A stretch of DNA of 55,468 bases from JAWKVD01 sp041398225 (GTDB lineage: Bacteria > Pseudomonadota > Alphaproteobacteria > Caulobacterales > Hyphomonadaceae). The DNA lies in assembly GCA_041398225.1 (NCBI GenBank), contig JAWKVD010000023.1, positions 1-55,468 of the forward strand. Direction: 5' to 3'. Position 1 is the first letter of the stretch; each line of letters starts with the position of its first letter. The notes beneath the pieces are model-generated. The model ran no database searches. It was given only the letters and a program-made list of their open reading frames with translations, and was not told the DNA's origin. Both the position numbers and the translations under genes were made by a program. Below, piece by piece: positions 25,330 to 34,424 of this stretch.

Positions 25330-27254
25330 TGATCGGTCGCCGTCAGGCTCTCCAGATATCGCGAAACCGCAGCTTCATTGGTGCGAACCTTGATGTCTTT
25401 CTGGATGCCTTGCTGGAAGGCCTCCAGAGCGCTTTCGCCCAGCAGTTGCCGCAGTTGCCGCTCCATCTGGGGGCGCACCTGACTCTGGAACGCCGGATCG
25501 CCCGGTTCAACCGCGATGATCTGGAGCACCGCCGGTACGCCATTGGAATCGTTCACGACGGAAATGTCGCCGGCGGCTCCACTGAATATGCCGGCCGCCA
25601 GCGACGGATCGAGACCCGAGGATTCGGCCCGGGTAAGAGCGCGCGGAGGGCGAAGAACAACCATCTTCGCGCTCTTGGCCGCAGCATCCAGGTCGCCACC
25701 CGCACGAACCGCGTCGGCGACTTCATTGGCGATGCGAGCAGCTTCCTTCTGCCGCCAATCCACCAGGTAGCGTTCGCGAACCTCGTCCTGAACATCCTCG
25801 AAGGCTGGCGTATAAGCCGCCACGACTTCATCGAGACGATAGACCGACCGTGTCGGTATCTTCACCTGCTCGCCGTCGACAAACCCATCCTTCTCCGCTT
25901 CGACAACATCGGTCACATCGCCAGCCTTGCCGGTGAAGAGGATCGTCAGGGCGTCGCGGTCCCGCGGCAGGATCGTTGTGCGCATGCCGTCTTGAGCGCG
26001 ACCCGTCGCGTCGATCGGCGCGGTCTGAATCACGGGCACGCCAATCTGTTCCGCAATCTCCTCAAGCGACAGCCCGCCCGCCATGTCGTAGAAATCGTTC
26101 TCGCTTTGACGGAACAATTGTTGGGCGCCGGACCTCTGCAGTTCGTTGCGGATCTTGTCGGCGACCTGCTCAAATGGGGTAGGGACGCCAGGTTTCACTG
26201 ACTTAACGCTGACGCCGTGCCAGCTGTCCTTCACCTGAACCGGTCCATAGGTTTCGCCGGGCGGAATACCGAACATAATGTTCGACAGGCCCTCGTCGGC
26301 GACGTCGGACGGCTCAACCGTCAGCTCGGTCAACTGAACGCCCTCGGTCGCAGCAACCGCATCCACCAGCGACTTGCCCTGCTTCACAAGGTCGACGACG
26401 TCCTGAACGGGTTTGCGTTCGGCCGCCACAAACTGTTCAACGACTCGCGTTTCGGGAGATGAAAACTCGCGAATGCGCCGCTCATATTCCTCGCGAACCT
26501 TCTCGTCGGTGATGTCGGCGCGATCGAGATAGTCATCCTGCGAGTACGACAGAACCGAAATCCGACGCCGTTCGGGCCGCTCGAAGAGGCTCGTCTTTTC
26601 GTCATAGAACGCCTTCAGTTCCTCTTCGGTAGGCTTCGGGTCCGCCGGAAGCGTCTGCTCCGTGAGACGCGCGACGGCGACGGTCCTTTGCTCGCTCTGA
26701 AACGCGACAAACGGGTCCGTAAGTATGCTGGGAACCTTGAGGCCGGCCTGAACCGCCATGATGAGGTAGTTGTTTGTCAGGTCGTCCTGGAAACCGGCCT
26801 GAAACTCCTCGATATCGTTGTACCCCTGTTCCTGAGCAAACGCCGCCAGCGCGCGAGAGTCGGCCCGCCCGAGCGCATCCTTGAATCGAGGCGCGTTCGC
26901 CAACATGTCGGCGATCGCCGACGGGCTGGCCCGCACTCCGATCTTGTCCGCATAGGCCAGCGCTGCAGCCTGTTGCTGCAGCAACATCACCACCTGGTTG
27001 GCGACCCCTTGGGCGGCGGCCTCCTGACGGGTCAGCTTCCCGCCATTCTCCTGATTGGTGCGATTGACGTAGTCATCCAGAATTCTGTTCGCGTCACGCA
27101 CGGCGTAGCTGCGGTCGCCCGCACGCACGAACCCGCCGCCGGTAACGCCCGAGAACGGGTCGTTGCCCATGGTGAACACCAGTGCGGCGGCCAACAACAC
27201 CAGGAGCACAACCGCCCACTTGGATCTTGCGAATGATCGCATGCCGGTCAGCAT
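25326..27254 (-). CDS. ppiD: PpiD-like periplasmic peptidyl-prolyl isomerase/chaperone
   Basis: Membrane-anchored SurA/PpiD-type folding factor. It is 642 aa from ATG 27254: one N-terminal membrane anchor (about residues 12-28, WAVVLLVLLAAALVF), then a SurA_N-type chaperone domain (NRILDDYVNRTNQENGGKLTRQEAAAQGVANQVVMLLQQQ). A parvulin-like region follows (about 230-380, VEQFVAAERKPVQDVVDLVKQGKSLVDAVAATEGVQLTELTVEPSDV...), and a second long Gln/Ala-rich helical region. The isomerase core is degenerate, as is usual for PpiD. Its stop overlaps trpE, an arrangement known in related genomes. Confidence 0.88.
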   Translation of the reverse strand: MLTGMRSFARSKWAVVLLVLLAAALVFTMGNDPFSGVTGGGFVRAGDRSYAVRDANRILDDYVNRTNQENGGKLTRQEAAAQGVANQVVMLLQQQAAALAYADKIGVRASPSAIADMLANAPRFKDALGRADSRALAAFAQEQGYNDIEEFQAGFQDDLTNNYLIMAVQAGLKVPSILTDPFVAFQSEQRTVAVARLTEQTLPADPKPTEEELKAFYDEKTSLFERPERRRISVLSYSQDDYLDRADITDEKVREEYERRIREFSSPETRVVEQFVAAERKPVQDVVDLVKQGKSLVDAVAATEGVQLTELTVEPSDVADEGLSNIMFGIPPGETYGPVQVKDSWHGVSVKSVKPGVPTPFEQVADKIRNELQRSGAQQLFRQSENDFYDMAGGLSLEEIAEQIGVPVIQTAPIDATGRAQDGMRTTILPRDRDALTILFTGKAGDVTDVVEAEKDGFVDGEQVKIPTRSVYRLDEVVAAYTPAFEDVQDEVRERYLVDWRQKEAARIANEVADAVRAGGDLDAAAKSAKMVVLRPPRALTRAESSGLDPSLAAGIFSGAAGDISVVNDSNGVPAVLQIIAVEPGDPAFQSQVRPQMERQLRQLLGESALEAFQQGIQKDIKVRTNEAAVSRYLESLTATDQ

Positions 27255-27349
27255 GTGCCGAAGTCTCCAGATTGGTCCGTGTTCTTGCCTTGTCCACGGG
27301 TACACGGCTTGCTAGGCGACGCCGTAAATCAAGGCAAGGCGGACACTGA

Positions 27350-28108
27350 ATGGCGAACCCCAAAAAGCTCATCGCCGGAAACTGGAAGATGAACGGCCTT
27401 CGCGCGGCTCTGGACCAGGTCCGCGCCGTAATCGCCGACCTTCCATCCATCGACAACGACGTGGAAATGGCCGTCTGCCCCCCGGCGACGCTCGCCGCGC
27501 CGATCGCCGACCTCGCCGCCGACACCCGCCTCGCCGTGGGCGGCCAAGACTGCCACGCCAAGGCGTCTGGCGCCCACACGGGGGACATTTCCGCGGAAAT
27601 GTGGGCGGATCTCGGCGCCCGCTACGTAATTGTGGGCCATTCCGAGCGCCGCCAGGACCACGGCGAAACCGACGAGATCGTCGCCTCAAAGGCGACTGCG
27701 GCCCATCGGGCCGGCCTCACACCCATTATATGCGTGGGCGAGAGCCTCGAGCAGCGCAAGGCCGGGAAGACCGTGCAGGTCGTCACCAGTCAGGTCCGCG
27801 CCTCCCTGCCTCAAAGCGCCGCAGGTTCACCCTTCGTCATCGCTTATGAGCCCATCTGGGCCATCGGAACCGGCCTGACCCCCACCGTGGAGCAGGTTGG
27901 GGAGGTCCATGCGGCTATTCGCGCCTGCCTGACCAACGCGCTTGGACCAGCCGGGAAAGCGCCCCTGATCCTCTACGGAGGCTCCGTGAAGCCCGATAAC
28001 GCCGCCGAACTCATGCATATTGAAGAAGTCGGCGGGGCGCTGGTGGGGGGCGCAAGCCTCAAAGCCACGGATTTTCTGGCGATCGCGAGGGCCGCAACCG
28101 GCGATTGA
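27350..28108 (+). CDS. tpiA: Triose-phosphate isomerase
   Basis: Interconverts DHAP and glyceraldehyde 3-phosphate. It is 252 aa with a TIM barrel whose N-terminal lysine is in LIAGNWKMNG. The catalytic His is in YVIVGHSERR, and Glu is in VIAYEPIWAIGTGLTP, followed by the phosphate loop LYGGSVKPDNAAEL and GGALVGGASL. ATG at 27350, divergent from ppiD with a 95-bp gap that must hold both promoters. Confidence 0.97.
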   Translation: MANPKKLIAGNWKMNGLRAALDQVRAVIADLPSIDNDVEMAVCPPATLAAPIADLAADTRLAVGGQDCHAKASGAHTGDISAEMWADLGARYVIVGHSERRQDHGETDEIVASKATAAHRAGLTPIICVGESLEQRKAGKTVQVVTSQVRASLPQSAAGSPFVIAYEPIWAIGTGLTPTVEQVGEVHAAIRACLTNALGPAGKAPLILYGGSVKPDNAAELMHIEEVGGALVGGASLKATDFLAIARAATGD

Positions 28109-28227
28109 AGGCGCCGCCGCCTTGAACCGTAACCGGACGATTTCCACACTCAGGACTGGCCTGCGCCCTCAACTCGTGCTTTGAGGCGGGCTTCAAACCG
28201 TTCGCACTCCGGATCTGGCTCGACAAC

Positions 28228-28680
28228 ATGGCCGCAGTTCTCCTCGTCATTCACTCCATCGTATGCGTTGCGCTCATTGTGACCGTGCTTCTGCAACGGT
28301 CCGAGGGCGGAGCGCTGGGAATCGGCGGCGGAGCGGGAGGCGGCCTTATGTCCGGCCGCGGCGTCGCCAATGCGCTCGTCCGCACCACGATGGCGCTTGC
28401 GGCCGTTTTCTTCATTACCAGCCTGTTTTTGACCCGTCAGACCGCCTCAACGGTCGCCAAACCGTCCGAAGTGGAACGGGAGATCGAACGCAGCGGTCAG
28501 GATGTCTTCTCGCAGGGCTCCAGCGACGCTTCCGGCGACGCCGCCCCCGAAACACCAGCTCCGGAGACGCCTGCGGCGGATCCGCTGTCGCCGCCGTCCG
28601 CCGATCCGCTTTCTCCCCCCGCATCCTCGGGCGACCAACCGGCTGCGCCGGCCGATCCTCTCGCGCCGGAACAGAACTAA
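28228..28680 (+). CDS. secG: Preprotein translocase subunit SecG
   Basis: Small accessory subunit of SecYEG. It is 150 aa with two membrane helices (about residues 2-20 and 50-70) around the conserved cytoplasmic loop LLQRSEGGALGIGGGAGGGLMSGRG. A long Pro/Ala/Ser/Asp-rich cytoplasmic tail follows (from ~85) with repeats of the type ADPLSPP, typical of alphaproteobacterial SecG. It lies between tpiA and pyrG, the standard order. Confidence 0.94.
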   Translation: MAAVLLVIHSIVCVALIVTVLLQRSEGGALGIGGGAGGGLMSGRGVANALVRTTMALAAVFFITSLFLTRQTASTVAKPSEVEREIERSGQDVFSQGSSDASGDAAPETPAPETPAADPLSPPSADPLSPPASSGDQPAAPADPLAPEQN

Positions 28681-28745
28681 TCGGGGGACAACCGCGTTTT
28701 TCCTCTCCCGAATCGGGCCGCAACTCGTTAACCTGAGAATCCGTG

Positions 28746-30377
28746 ATGCAGCGTTTTGTCTTCATTACGGGAGGCGTCGTGTCCTCCCTCGGGAAGGGCA
28801 TTGCCTCGGCAGCCCTTGGCGCGTTGCTGCAGGCACGCGGCTACAAGGTTCGCCTCCGTAAACTCGATCCCTACCTCAACGTCGATCCTGGCACGATGTC
28901 GCCGACCCAGCACGGCGAGGTTTTCGTCACCGACGACGGAGCCGAGACCGATCTGGATCTCGGCCACTATGAGCGATTCACAGGCGTATCGGCCAAGAAA
29001 TCCGACAACACGACCACCGGCCGCATCTACCAGTCCATTCTCGAGAAGGAACGACGGGGCGACTATCTGGGCGCCACTCTTCAGGTGATCCCCCACGTCA
29101 CCGACGCGATCAAATCGTTCATCAAGGCCGATTGCGATGATGTCGATTTCGTTCTTTGTGAGATCGGCGGCACGGTCGGCGACATTGAAGGGCTTCCGTT
29201 TTTCGAAGCCATTCGCCAGCTCGCCCAGGAGCTTGGCCGCGAACGCTGCATATTCATCCACCTGACGCTGCTGCCGTACATCGCATCCGCAGGAGAGATG
29301 AAGACCAAGCCGACCCAGCACTCCGTGAAAGAGTTGCGCTCGATCGGCATCCAGCCCGACATCCTGCTGTGCCGTGCGCCATACCCGATCCCGCCGGAGG
29401 AACGCCGCAAGATCGCACTCTTCTGTAATGTGCGCCCCGAAGCCGTCATCGACGCGCTCGACGTCGAACACATCTACGATGTCCCGCTGGAATACCATGC
29501 GCACGGCTTCGATTCCGAAGTTCTGCGCCACTTCGGCATGGACAAGGAAACCACGCCCGACCTCAGCCACTGGCGAGACGTTTCTGAATCGCTCCGCAAT
29601 CCGGATGGCTCGGTCACCATCGCAATCGTCGGCAAGTATGTCGCGCTCCATGACGCCTACAAATCAGTCACCGAGGCGCTCACCCATGGCGGCCTCTCGA
29701 ACCACGTGCGCGTCAAGGTGAAGTGGATTCCCAGCGACAAATTCGACGATCCTGACAGCGACCTGACCGAACTAGACGAAGTCGATGGCGTGCTGTTGCC
29801 TGGCGGCTTCGGCGAACGCGGCGCGCTCGGCAAGATGCGGGCGGCCGGATACGCCCGCCGCCACAAACTCCCTTGCTTCGGCATCTGCTACGGCATGCAG
29901 CTCGCCGTCATCGAACTGGCCCGCAATGTCGGCGGCATAACCGATGCGGGCACCACGGAATTCGGCGATCCCGGAACGCCGGTCGTCGGCCTGATGAGCG
30001 AATGGGTGCGCGGCAACACCCGCGAGATTCGTGAGCAGGGCGGCGATCTCGGCGGCACGATGCGCCTTGGCGCTTATCCCGCCACGCTCAGAAAGGGCAG
30101 CCTCGTCGCTTCGATCTACGGAACCGAGCATATCTCCGAACGGCACCGCCACCGCTACGAAGTGAACGCGGAGATCATTCCACTGTTGGAACCTCATGGG
30201 GTGATCTTCTCGGGCCTGTCTCCGGACGGACGCCTGCCGGAGATCGTTGAACTGGCGGATCATCCCTGGTTCATCGGCGTTCAGTTCCACCCGGAACTCA
30301 AATCGCGGCCGTTCGATCCGCACCCGCTCTTCAAGTCCTTTATCGCCGCAGCCTTAGAGAAGAGCCGGCTGGTCTGA
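28746..30377 (+). CDS. pyrG: CTP synthase
   Basis: Glutamine-dependent amination of UTP to CTP. It is 543 aa. The N-terminal synthetase domain (to ~270) has FITGGVVSSLGKGI and KLDPYLNVDPGTMSPTQHGEVFVTDDGAETDLDLGHYERF. The C-terminal glutaminase domain has the oxyanion loop LLPGGFGERG, nucleophile Cys in CFGICYGMQLAVIE and catalytic HPE in GVQFHPELKSRP. The start is ATG 28746; GTG 28743 just before it is possible. CtpS also affects cell curvature in Caulobacter (established for that genus, not tested here). Confidence 0.97.
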   Translation: MQRFVFITGGVVSSLGKGIASAALGALLQARGYKVRLRKLDPYLNVDPGTMSPTQHGEVFVTDDGAETDLDLGHYERFTGVSAKKSDNTTTGRIYQSILEKERRGDYLGATLQVIPHVTDAIKSFIKADCDDVDFVLCEIGGTVGDIEGLPFFEAIRQLAQELGRERCIFIHLTLLPYIASAGEMKTKPTQHSVKELRSIGIQPDILLCRAPYPIPPEERRKIALFCNVRPEAVIDALDVEHIYDVPLEYHAHGFDSEVLRHFGMDKETTPDLSHWRDVSESLRNPDGSVTIAIVGKYVALHDAYKSVTEALTHGGLSNHVRVKVKWIPSDKFDDPDSDLTELDEVDGVLLPGGFGERGALGKMRAAGYARRHKLPCFGICYGMQLAVIELARNVGGITDAGTTEFGDPGTPVVGLMSEWVRGNTREIREQGGDLGGTMRLGAYPATLRKGSLVASIYGTEHISERHRHRYEVNAEIIPLLEPHGVIFSGLSPDGRLPEIVELADHPWFIGVQFHPELKSRPFDPHPLFKSFIAAALEKSRLV

Positions 30378-30416
30378 CGAAGGCTCTCAACACAATCGCC
30401 TGAAGGGGAGGGCGCA

Positions 30417-31061
30417 TTGAAAGTCTTGTTCCTGATCTGCAGCATTCTCGGACTCGCCCTGGCCGGGCCGACCGCAGCACAACAGACGATCGACGGCAAA
30501 GGCGCACTCGCGGAATTCGACCGCGGCATGGCCGCGCTCGAAACGGACAGCTTCTCCGTCGCCCGCACGGCGTTCGATCATGCCTGCCAGTACGACGTGG
30601 GCGCTGCGTGTTTCAATCTCGGCCTGTTGAACCTGAAAGGTCGAGGGGCGCCGGCCGACAAACAGCAAGCCGCAACCCTGTTTCGCAAAGGCTGCCTCGG
30701 TCGAGACGGCAAGTACGCCAGCGCGGACGCCTGCTACAATTACGGCATCATGCTTGAGCAAGGCATGCTCGGCGATCCTGATCTCGCCGCTGCCAGAACC
30801 TTCTACGGCAAGGGATGCGACCTCGATCAGCCATCGGCCTGCCTCAATGCCGGGAACATGGCGCTAACCGGTCAGGGCGGGGAGGTCGACGACCCGGACG
30901 CGTTCGCCCGCTACCAGCGCGCTTGCGACCTGGAACAGGCCACGGCCTGCTACAACGCCGCCTACATGATCGGAAAGAAGCGCGCGACGGCGCCTGAAGA
31001 CCGGCCCTTCGCGTACTTCAAAGAGCGCGCGTGCGAACTCGGCGCTGAAAAGGCCTGCTGA
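30417..31061 (+). CDS. Exported Sel1/Hcp-like repeat protein with paired cysteines
   Basis: Function not known. It is 214 aa with a Sec signal peptide (MKVLFLICSILGLALAGPTAA-Q), so it is probably periplasmic. The mature part is made of Sel1-like helical repeats such as AATLFRKGCLG..., ARTFYGKGCDLDQPSACLNAGNMAL and YQRACDLEQATACYNAAYM. Cysteines come in pairs, at 57/65, 93/106, 134/142, 170/178 and 206/214, the pattern of Helicobacter cysteine-rich proteins (Hcp), in which each repeat is closed by a disulfide. TTG start at 30417 with GAAGGGGAGG upstream. It follows pyrG by 39 bp and may share its transcript. A scaffold or binding role is inference. Confidence 0.8.
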   Translation: MKVLFLICSILGLALAGPTAAQQTIDGKGALAEFDRGMAALETDSFSVARTAFDHACQYDVGAACFNLGLLNLKGRGAPADKQQAATLFRKGCLGRDGKYASADACYNYGIMLEQGMLGDPDLAAARTFYGKGCDLDQPSACLNAGNMALTGQGGEVDDPDAFARYQRACDLEQATACYNAAYMIGKKRATAPEDRPFAYFKERACELGAEKAC

Positions 31062-31101
31062 CGCCCCTCGGCGGAGCCTGACGGATAGCGGGCATTCGCC
31101 C

Positions 31102-31130
31102 TTGCGGCCCGGCGGCTCAACGCGTATGTA
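31102..31130 (+). promoter_or_regulatory. Candidate promoter for rpmF
   Basis: TTGCGG at 31102 and TATGTA at 31125 are separated by 17 bp and lie about 55 bp ahead of the rpmF ATG, after the stop of the Sel1-like gene. Weak matches; called by eye. Confidence 0.3.
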
Positions 31131-31183
31131 CCGCCCCTTGCACTGGGCGGCGAGGGCCGCCGCATCCGAATTTCGAGGCAGAA

Positions 31184-31366
31184 ATGGCCGTCCCCAAGCG
31201 AAAAACCACCCCGTCCAAGCGGGGCATGCGCCGGTCTCACGACGCGCTGAAAGGCTCCACCTACATCGAGGACAAGGAAACCGGCGAGCTTCGCCGTCCG
31301 CACCACGTCGATCCCAAGACCGGGATGTACCGTGGCAAGCAAATCCTTGAACCCAAAGAAGATTAG
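31184..31366 (+). CDS. rpmF: 50S ribosomal protein L32
   Basis: Small ribosomal protein, 60 aa: MAVPKRKTTPSKRGMRRSHDAL is the L32 N-terminal signature and GMYRGKQIL ends the conserved part. It lacks the zinc-binding cysteines of some L32 forms, as expected in this class. GAGGCAG ribosome site before ATG 31184. It is not linked here to plsX/fabH as in enterics. Confidence 0.95.
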   Translation: MAVPKRKTTPSKRGMRRSHDALKGSTYIEDKETGELRRPHHVDPKTGMYRGKQILEPKED

Positions 31367-31437
31367 AGCCTTACGGAAGCGGCATGCGACGCAGGGCCGC
31401 TGCCTTCAAATCCCGAAATTCGGCCTTACGGTCAGAT

Positions 31438-31458
31438 GGTCCAATTGCGAATTGGGCC
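31438..31458 (+). other. Hairpin between rpmF and eno
   Basis: GGTCCAATT and AATTGGGCC form a 9-bp stem (one G-U) with a GCG loop, about 70 bp after the rpmF stop and 53 bp before eno. It has no T-run, so it is either a weak terminator of rpmF or a leader element of eno. Confidence 0.35.
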
Positions 31459-31511
31459 GTGATGCTTTAGCCGGCTGCGCACGTCATATGCTCAGCAGCT
31501 AGGGGATCACA

Positions 31512-32789
31512 GTGACCGAGATTGTGGACGTTTACGCCCGGGAAATCCTGGATAGCCGTGGCAATCCCACGATCGAGGCCGAAGTCACGCTGGAGGATGG
31601 CTCCACCGGCCGAGCCGCGGTCCCGTCGGGCGCCTCCACAGGCGCGCACGAAGCGGTTGAGCTGCGCGACGGCGACACCGCCCGTTACGGCGGCAAGGGC
31701 GTTCTCAACGCCGTCGAAAGCGTAAATGGCGAAATCGGCGATGCGCTCGTCGGCCTCGACGCCGAAGACCAGCGCCTGATCGACTCGGTGATGATCGAGC
31801 TCGACGGCACCGAGAACAAATCGCGCCTCGGAGCCAACGCGATCCTCGGCGTTTCGCTCGCAACCGCCAAGGCCGCAGCCGAAGCCGCCGCCCTGCCGCT
31901 CTACCGCTACATCGGCGGCGCCAACGCCCATGTGCTGCCCACGCCGATGATGAACATCATCAATGGCGGCGCCCACGCCGATAACCCGATCGACATCCAG
32001 GAATTCATGATCATGCCGGTCGGGGCGGACACTTTCGCGGACGCTCTTCGGTGCGGCGCGGAAATCTTCCATGCCCTCAAGAAGGGCCTGTCGGCCGCCG
32101 GCCACAACACCGGCGTCGGCGATGAAGGCGGCTTCGCCCCGAACCTGAAATCGACTGACGAAGCGCTGAGCTTCATCATGAAGTCCATCGAAGCTGCAGG
32201 ATATCAGCCGGGCGAGGATGTCGTGCTCGCACTCGACGCCGCCTCCACCGAATTCTACCGGAACGGCAAATATGAGCTTGAGGGCGAGGGCAAATCGCTC
32301 GGGTCCGACGATTTCGCCAACTATCTGGCGGATCTCGTTGCACGCTTTCCGATCGTCTCCATCGAAGACGGCATGGCCGAGGACGATTGGGACGGCTGGA
32401 TCTCGCTCACCCGCGCGGTCGGCGACCGCTGCCAGCTGGTCGGCGACGATCTCTTCGTGACCAACACCGAACGGCTCGCCGAGGGCATCGCCCGCGGCGC
32501 GGCCAACGCCATTCTGGTCAAGGTCAACCAGATCGGCACGCTCACCGAGACGCTCGAGTCGGTGAGCCTTGCGCTCTCCAACCGCTACGGCGCCGTCATG
32601 TCTCACCGGTCGGGCGAGACCGAGGATTCGACCATCGCCGATCTCGCCGTGGCGACCAATTGCGGCCAGATCAAAACCGGGTCGCTGGCGCGGTCCGACC
32701 GCTTGGCGAAATACAACCAGCTGCTGCGCATTGAAGACGAACTTGGCGATCAGGCCCGCTATCTGGGCCGCCTGTCGATTCGCGCCTGA
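31512..32789 (+). CDS. eno: Enolase
   Basis: 2-phosphoglycerate to phosphoenolpyruvate; also a degradosome partner in many bacteria. It is 425 aa with the N-terminal motif AREILDSRGNPTIEAEV, SGASTGAHEA, GDEGGFAPN, metal ligands in ALDAASTEFY, SIEDGMAEDDWDGW and VGDDLFVTN, and the signature SHRSGETEDSTIADLAVA. The start MTEIVDVYAREILDSRG is read from GTG 31512. It is followed by an FtsB-like gene, a common arrangement in proteobacteria. Confidence 0.97.
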   Translation: MTEIVDVYAREILDSRGNPTIEAEVTLEDGSTGRAAVPSGASTGAHEAVELRDGDTARYGGKGVLNAVESVNGEIGDALVGLDAEDQRLIDSVMIELDGTENKSRLGANAILGVSLATAKAAAEAAALPLYRYIGGANAHVLPTPMMNIINGGAHADNPIDIQEFMIMPVGADTFADALRCGAEIFHALKKGLSAAGHNTGVGDEGGFAPNLKSTDEALSFIMKSIEAAGYQPGEDVVLALDAASTEFYRNGKYELEGEGKSLGSDDFANYLADLVARFPIVSIEDGMAEDDWDGWISLTRAVGDRCQLVGDDLFVTNTERLAEGIARGAANAILVKVNQIGTLTETLESVSLALSNRYGAVMSHRSGETEDSTIADLAVATNCGQIKTGSLARSDRLAKYNQLLRIEDELGDQARYLGRLSIRA

Positions 32790-32798
32790 TTTGCAGCC

Positions 32799-32819
32799 GG
32801 GCGGTCCGCCGGGCCGCCC
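32799..32819 (+). terminator. GC-rich hairpin after eno
   Basis: GGGCGGTCC and GGGCCGCCC form a 9-bp stem (one G-U) with a GCC loop, starting 10 bases after the eno stop. No T-run follows, so termination may be partial or Rho-assisted. Confidence 0.4.
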
Positions 32820-32993
32820 GCCCGCCAAACGACACACAGCTTCTTGTTCACGGCGCGCCCTCCTGTGCGCCATGCTTTACCCGGCCTTAACCGCGTCGGG
32901 ACTTCTGTCTCATGGGACCTTCGGGAATCCGGGCATACTGGATTCCGGCTGGAGCTCGGACCCGGGCTCTGGAACGAAGAATCTGGAGAGAAG

Positions 32994-33284
32994 ATGCAGA
33001 CCCTGAAGTCGATCCTGCTCCCCGGCGCGCTGTGCGGGCTGATCTTGTATTTCTCCTACCATGCGCTGGCGGGAGAGCAGGGGCTGGCCGCGTGGACGCA
33101 TTTGCAGGGTGAAGAGAAGACGCTTCAGAAGGAACTTGCGTCAATCAAGGCCGAACAGGCCTCCGTTGAGACAAATCTTGTGCGCCTGCGCGACGACACG
33201 ATGGACCTCGACTACATCGAGGAACTCGTTCGCACCCGCATGTCTTATGCGCGCCCCGACGAAATTCTTGTCGCCGCGCGTTGA
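32994..33284 (+). CDS. FtsB/DivIC family septum-formation protein
   Basis: Single-pass division protein of the FtsB-FtsL-FtsQ group. It is 96 aa with a membrane helix at about residues 6-26 (SILLPGALCGLILYFSYHAL), then a coiled coil (LQGEEKTLQKELASIKAEQASVETNLVRLRDD) and the family C-terminal element DLDYIEELVRTRMSYARPDEILV. The ATG 32994 is preceded by GAGAGAAG; the longer open frame from 32844 has no similarity. Its position between eno and pdhA matches the usual ftsB location. Confidence 0.85.
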   Translation: MQTLKSILLPGALCGLILYFSYHALAGEQGLAAWTHLQGEEKTLQKELASIKAEQASVETNLVRLRDDTMDLDYIEELVRTRMSYARPDEILVAAR

Positions 33285-33355
33285 TCCTTTCCCTTTTGGC
33301 GTGAGAAAAGGTTCCTGTTGCTCGCCGTAACCCGCGAGCGAGGAAGGAATTTCTC

Positions 33356-34369
33356 ATGGCTGCGAAGAAGGCCGCTCCGGCCAGCTCCCGTCGCAAGATA
33401 GCCGATCCAAAACCCGACGACCTGCTCGCGATGTACCGCGAGATGCTGCTGATCCGCCGCTTCGAGGAAAAGGCCGGCCAGCTGTATGGCATGGGCCTCA
33501 TCGCCGGTTTCTGCCACCTCTACATCGGCCAGGAAGCCGTGGTCATCGGCGTCCAGTCGGTGCTCGACGCCGATGACCAGGTCATAACCGGCTACCGCGA
33601 TCACGGGCATATGCTTGCCGCAGGCATGGAGGCCCGCGGCGTGATGGCGGAGCTTACGGGCCGGGCCGGCGGCTACAGCCGTGGCAAGGGCGGCTCGATG
33701 CACATGTTCAGCCGCGAGAAGAACTTCTTCGGCGGTCACGGCATCGTCGGCGCGCAGGTTCCGATCGGCGCCGGCATCGCCTTTTCGAACCGCTACAAGG
33801 GAACCGACGCCGTCTGCGTCGCCTATTTCGGCGACGGCGCGTCGAACCAGGGCCAGGTCTACGAGGCGTTCAACATGGCCAGCCTCTGGAAGCTGCCGGT
33901 CGTCTTCGTCATCGAAAACAACCAGTACGCCATGGGCACGTCGATCAAGCGCGCCTCGGCGGAAGTCGAACTCTTCAAGCGCGGGATCTCGTTCGAAATC
34001 CCCGGCGAAGAAGTGGACGGCATGGACGTCCTGGCCGTCCGTGCCGCCGCATCGAAGGCGATCGCCCGCGCACGCGCCGGCGAAGGGCCGACAATTCTCG
34101 ACATGGAGACCTACCGCTACCGCGGCCACTCGATGTCGGACCCGGCCAAGTATCGCACCCGCGAGGAAGTCACGAACGTCCGCGAGCAAAAAGACCCGAT
34201 CGATCACCACAAGAAACTCCTGCTGGAGAAAGGTCTCGTCGACGAGGCGAAACTGAAGGAGATCGAGCAGGAGGTGCGCGCCGTGGTGAACGATGCGGCC
34301 CAGTTCGCACAGGAAAGCCCGGAACCCGATCCTTCCGAACTCTGGACCGACGTTCTGGTGGAGACCTGA
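33356..34369 (+). CDS. pdhA: Pyruvate dehydrogenase E1 component, alpha subunit
   Basis: Thiamine-diphosphate-dependent decarboxylation of pyruvate, as a heterotetramer with PdhB. It is 337 aa. YREMLLIRRFEEKAGQLYGMG leads the chain, AGFCHLYIGQEA and GYRDHGHMLAAG follow, and the ThDP motif is GDGASNQGQVYEAFNMASLWKLPVVFVIENN. The regulatory-loop-like stretch YRYRGHSMSDPAKYRTREEV is also present. First gene of the pdh operon, with AGGAAGG upstream of ATG 33356. Confidence 0.97.
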   Translation: MAAKKAAPASSRRKIADPKPDDLLAMYREMLLIRRFEEKAGQLYGMGLIAGFCHLYIGQEAVVIGVQSVLDADDQVITGYRDHGHMLAAGMEARGVMAELTGRAGGYSRGKGGSMHMFSREKNFFGGHGIVGAQVPIGAGIAFSNRYKGTDAVCVAYFGDGASNQGQVYEAFNMASLWKLPVVFVIENNQYAMGTSIKRASAEVELFKRGISFEIPGEEVDGMDVLAVRAAASKAIARARAGEGPTILDMETYRYRGHSMSDPAKYRTREEVTNVREQKDPIDHHKKLLLEKGLVDEAKLKEIEQEVRAVVNDAAQFAQESPEPDPSELWTDVLVET

Positions 34370-34424
34370 GGATGAAACTCTTGTCGAGGTGTTCAACCTC
34401 TTCCGCTCTCGGAGCTACGGGCGA

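Noticed and set aside
31367..31511. A possible tRNA or small RNA between rpmF and eno
   Set aside because: Only one hairpin is present; there is no cloverleaf, no T-arm GTTC-type consensus and no CCA end.
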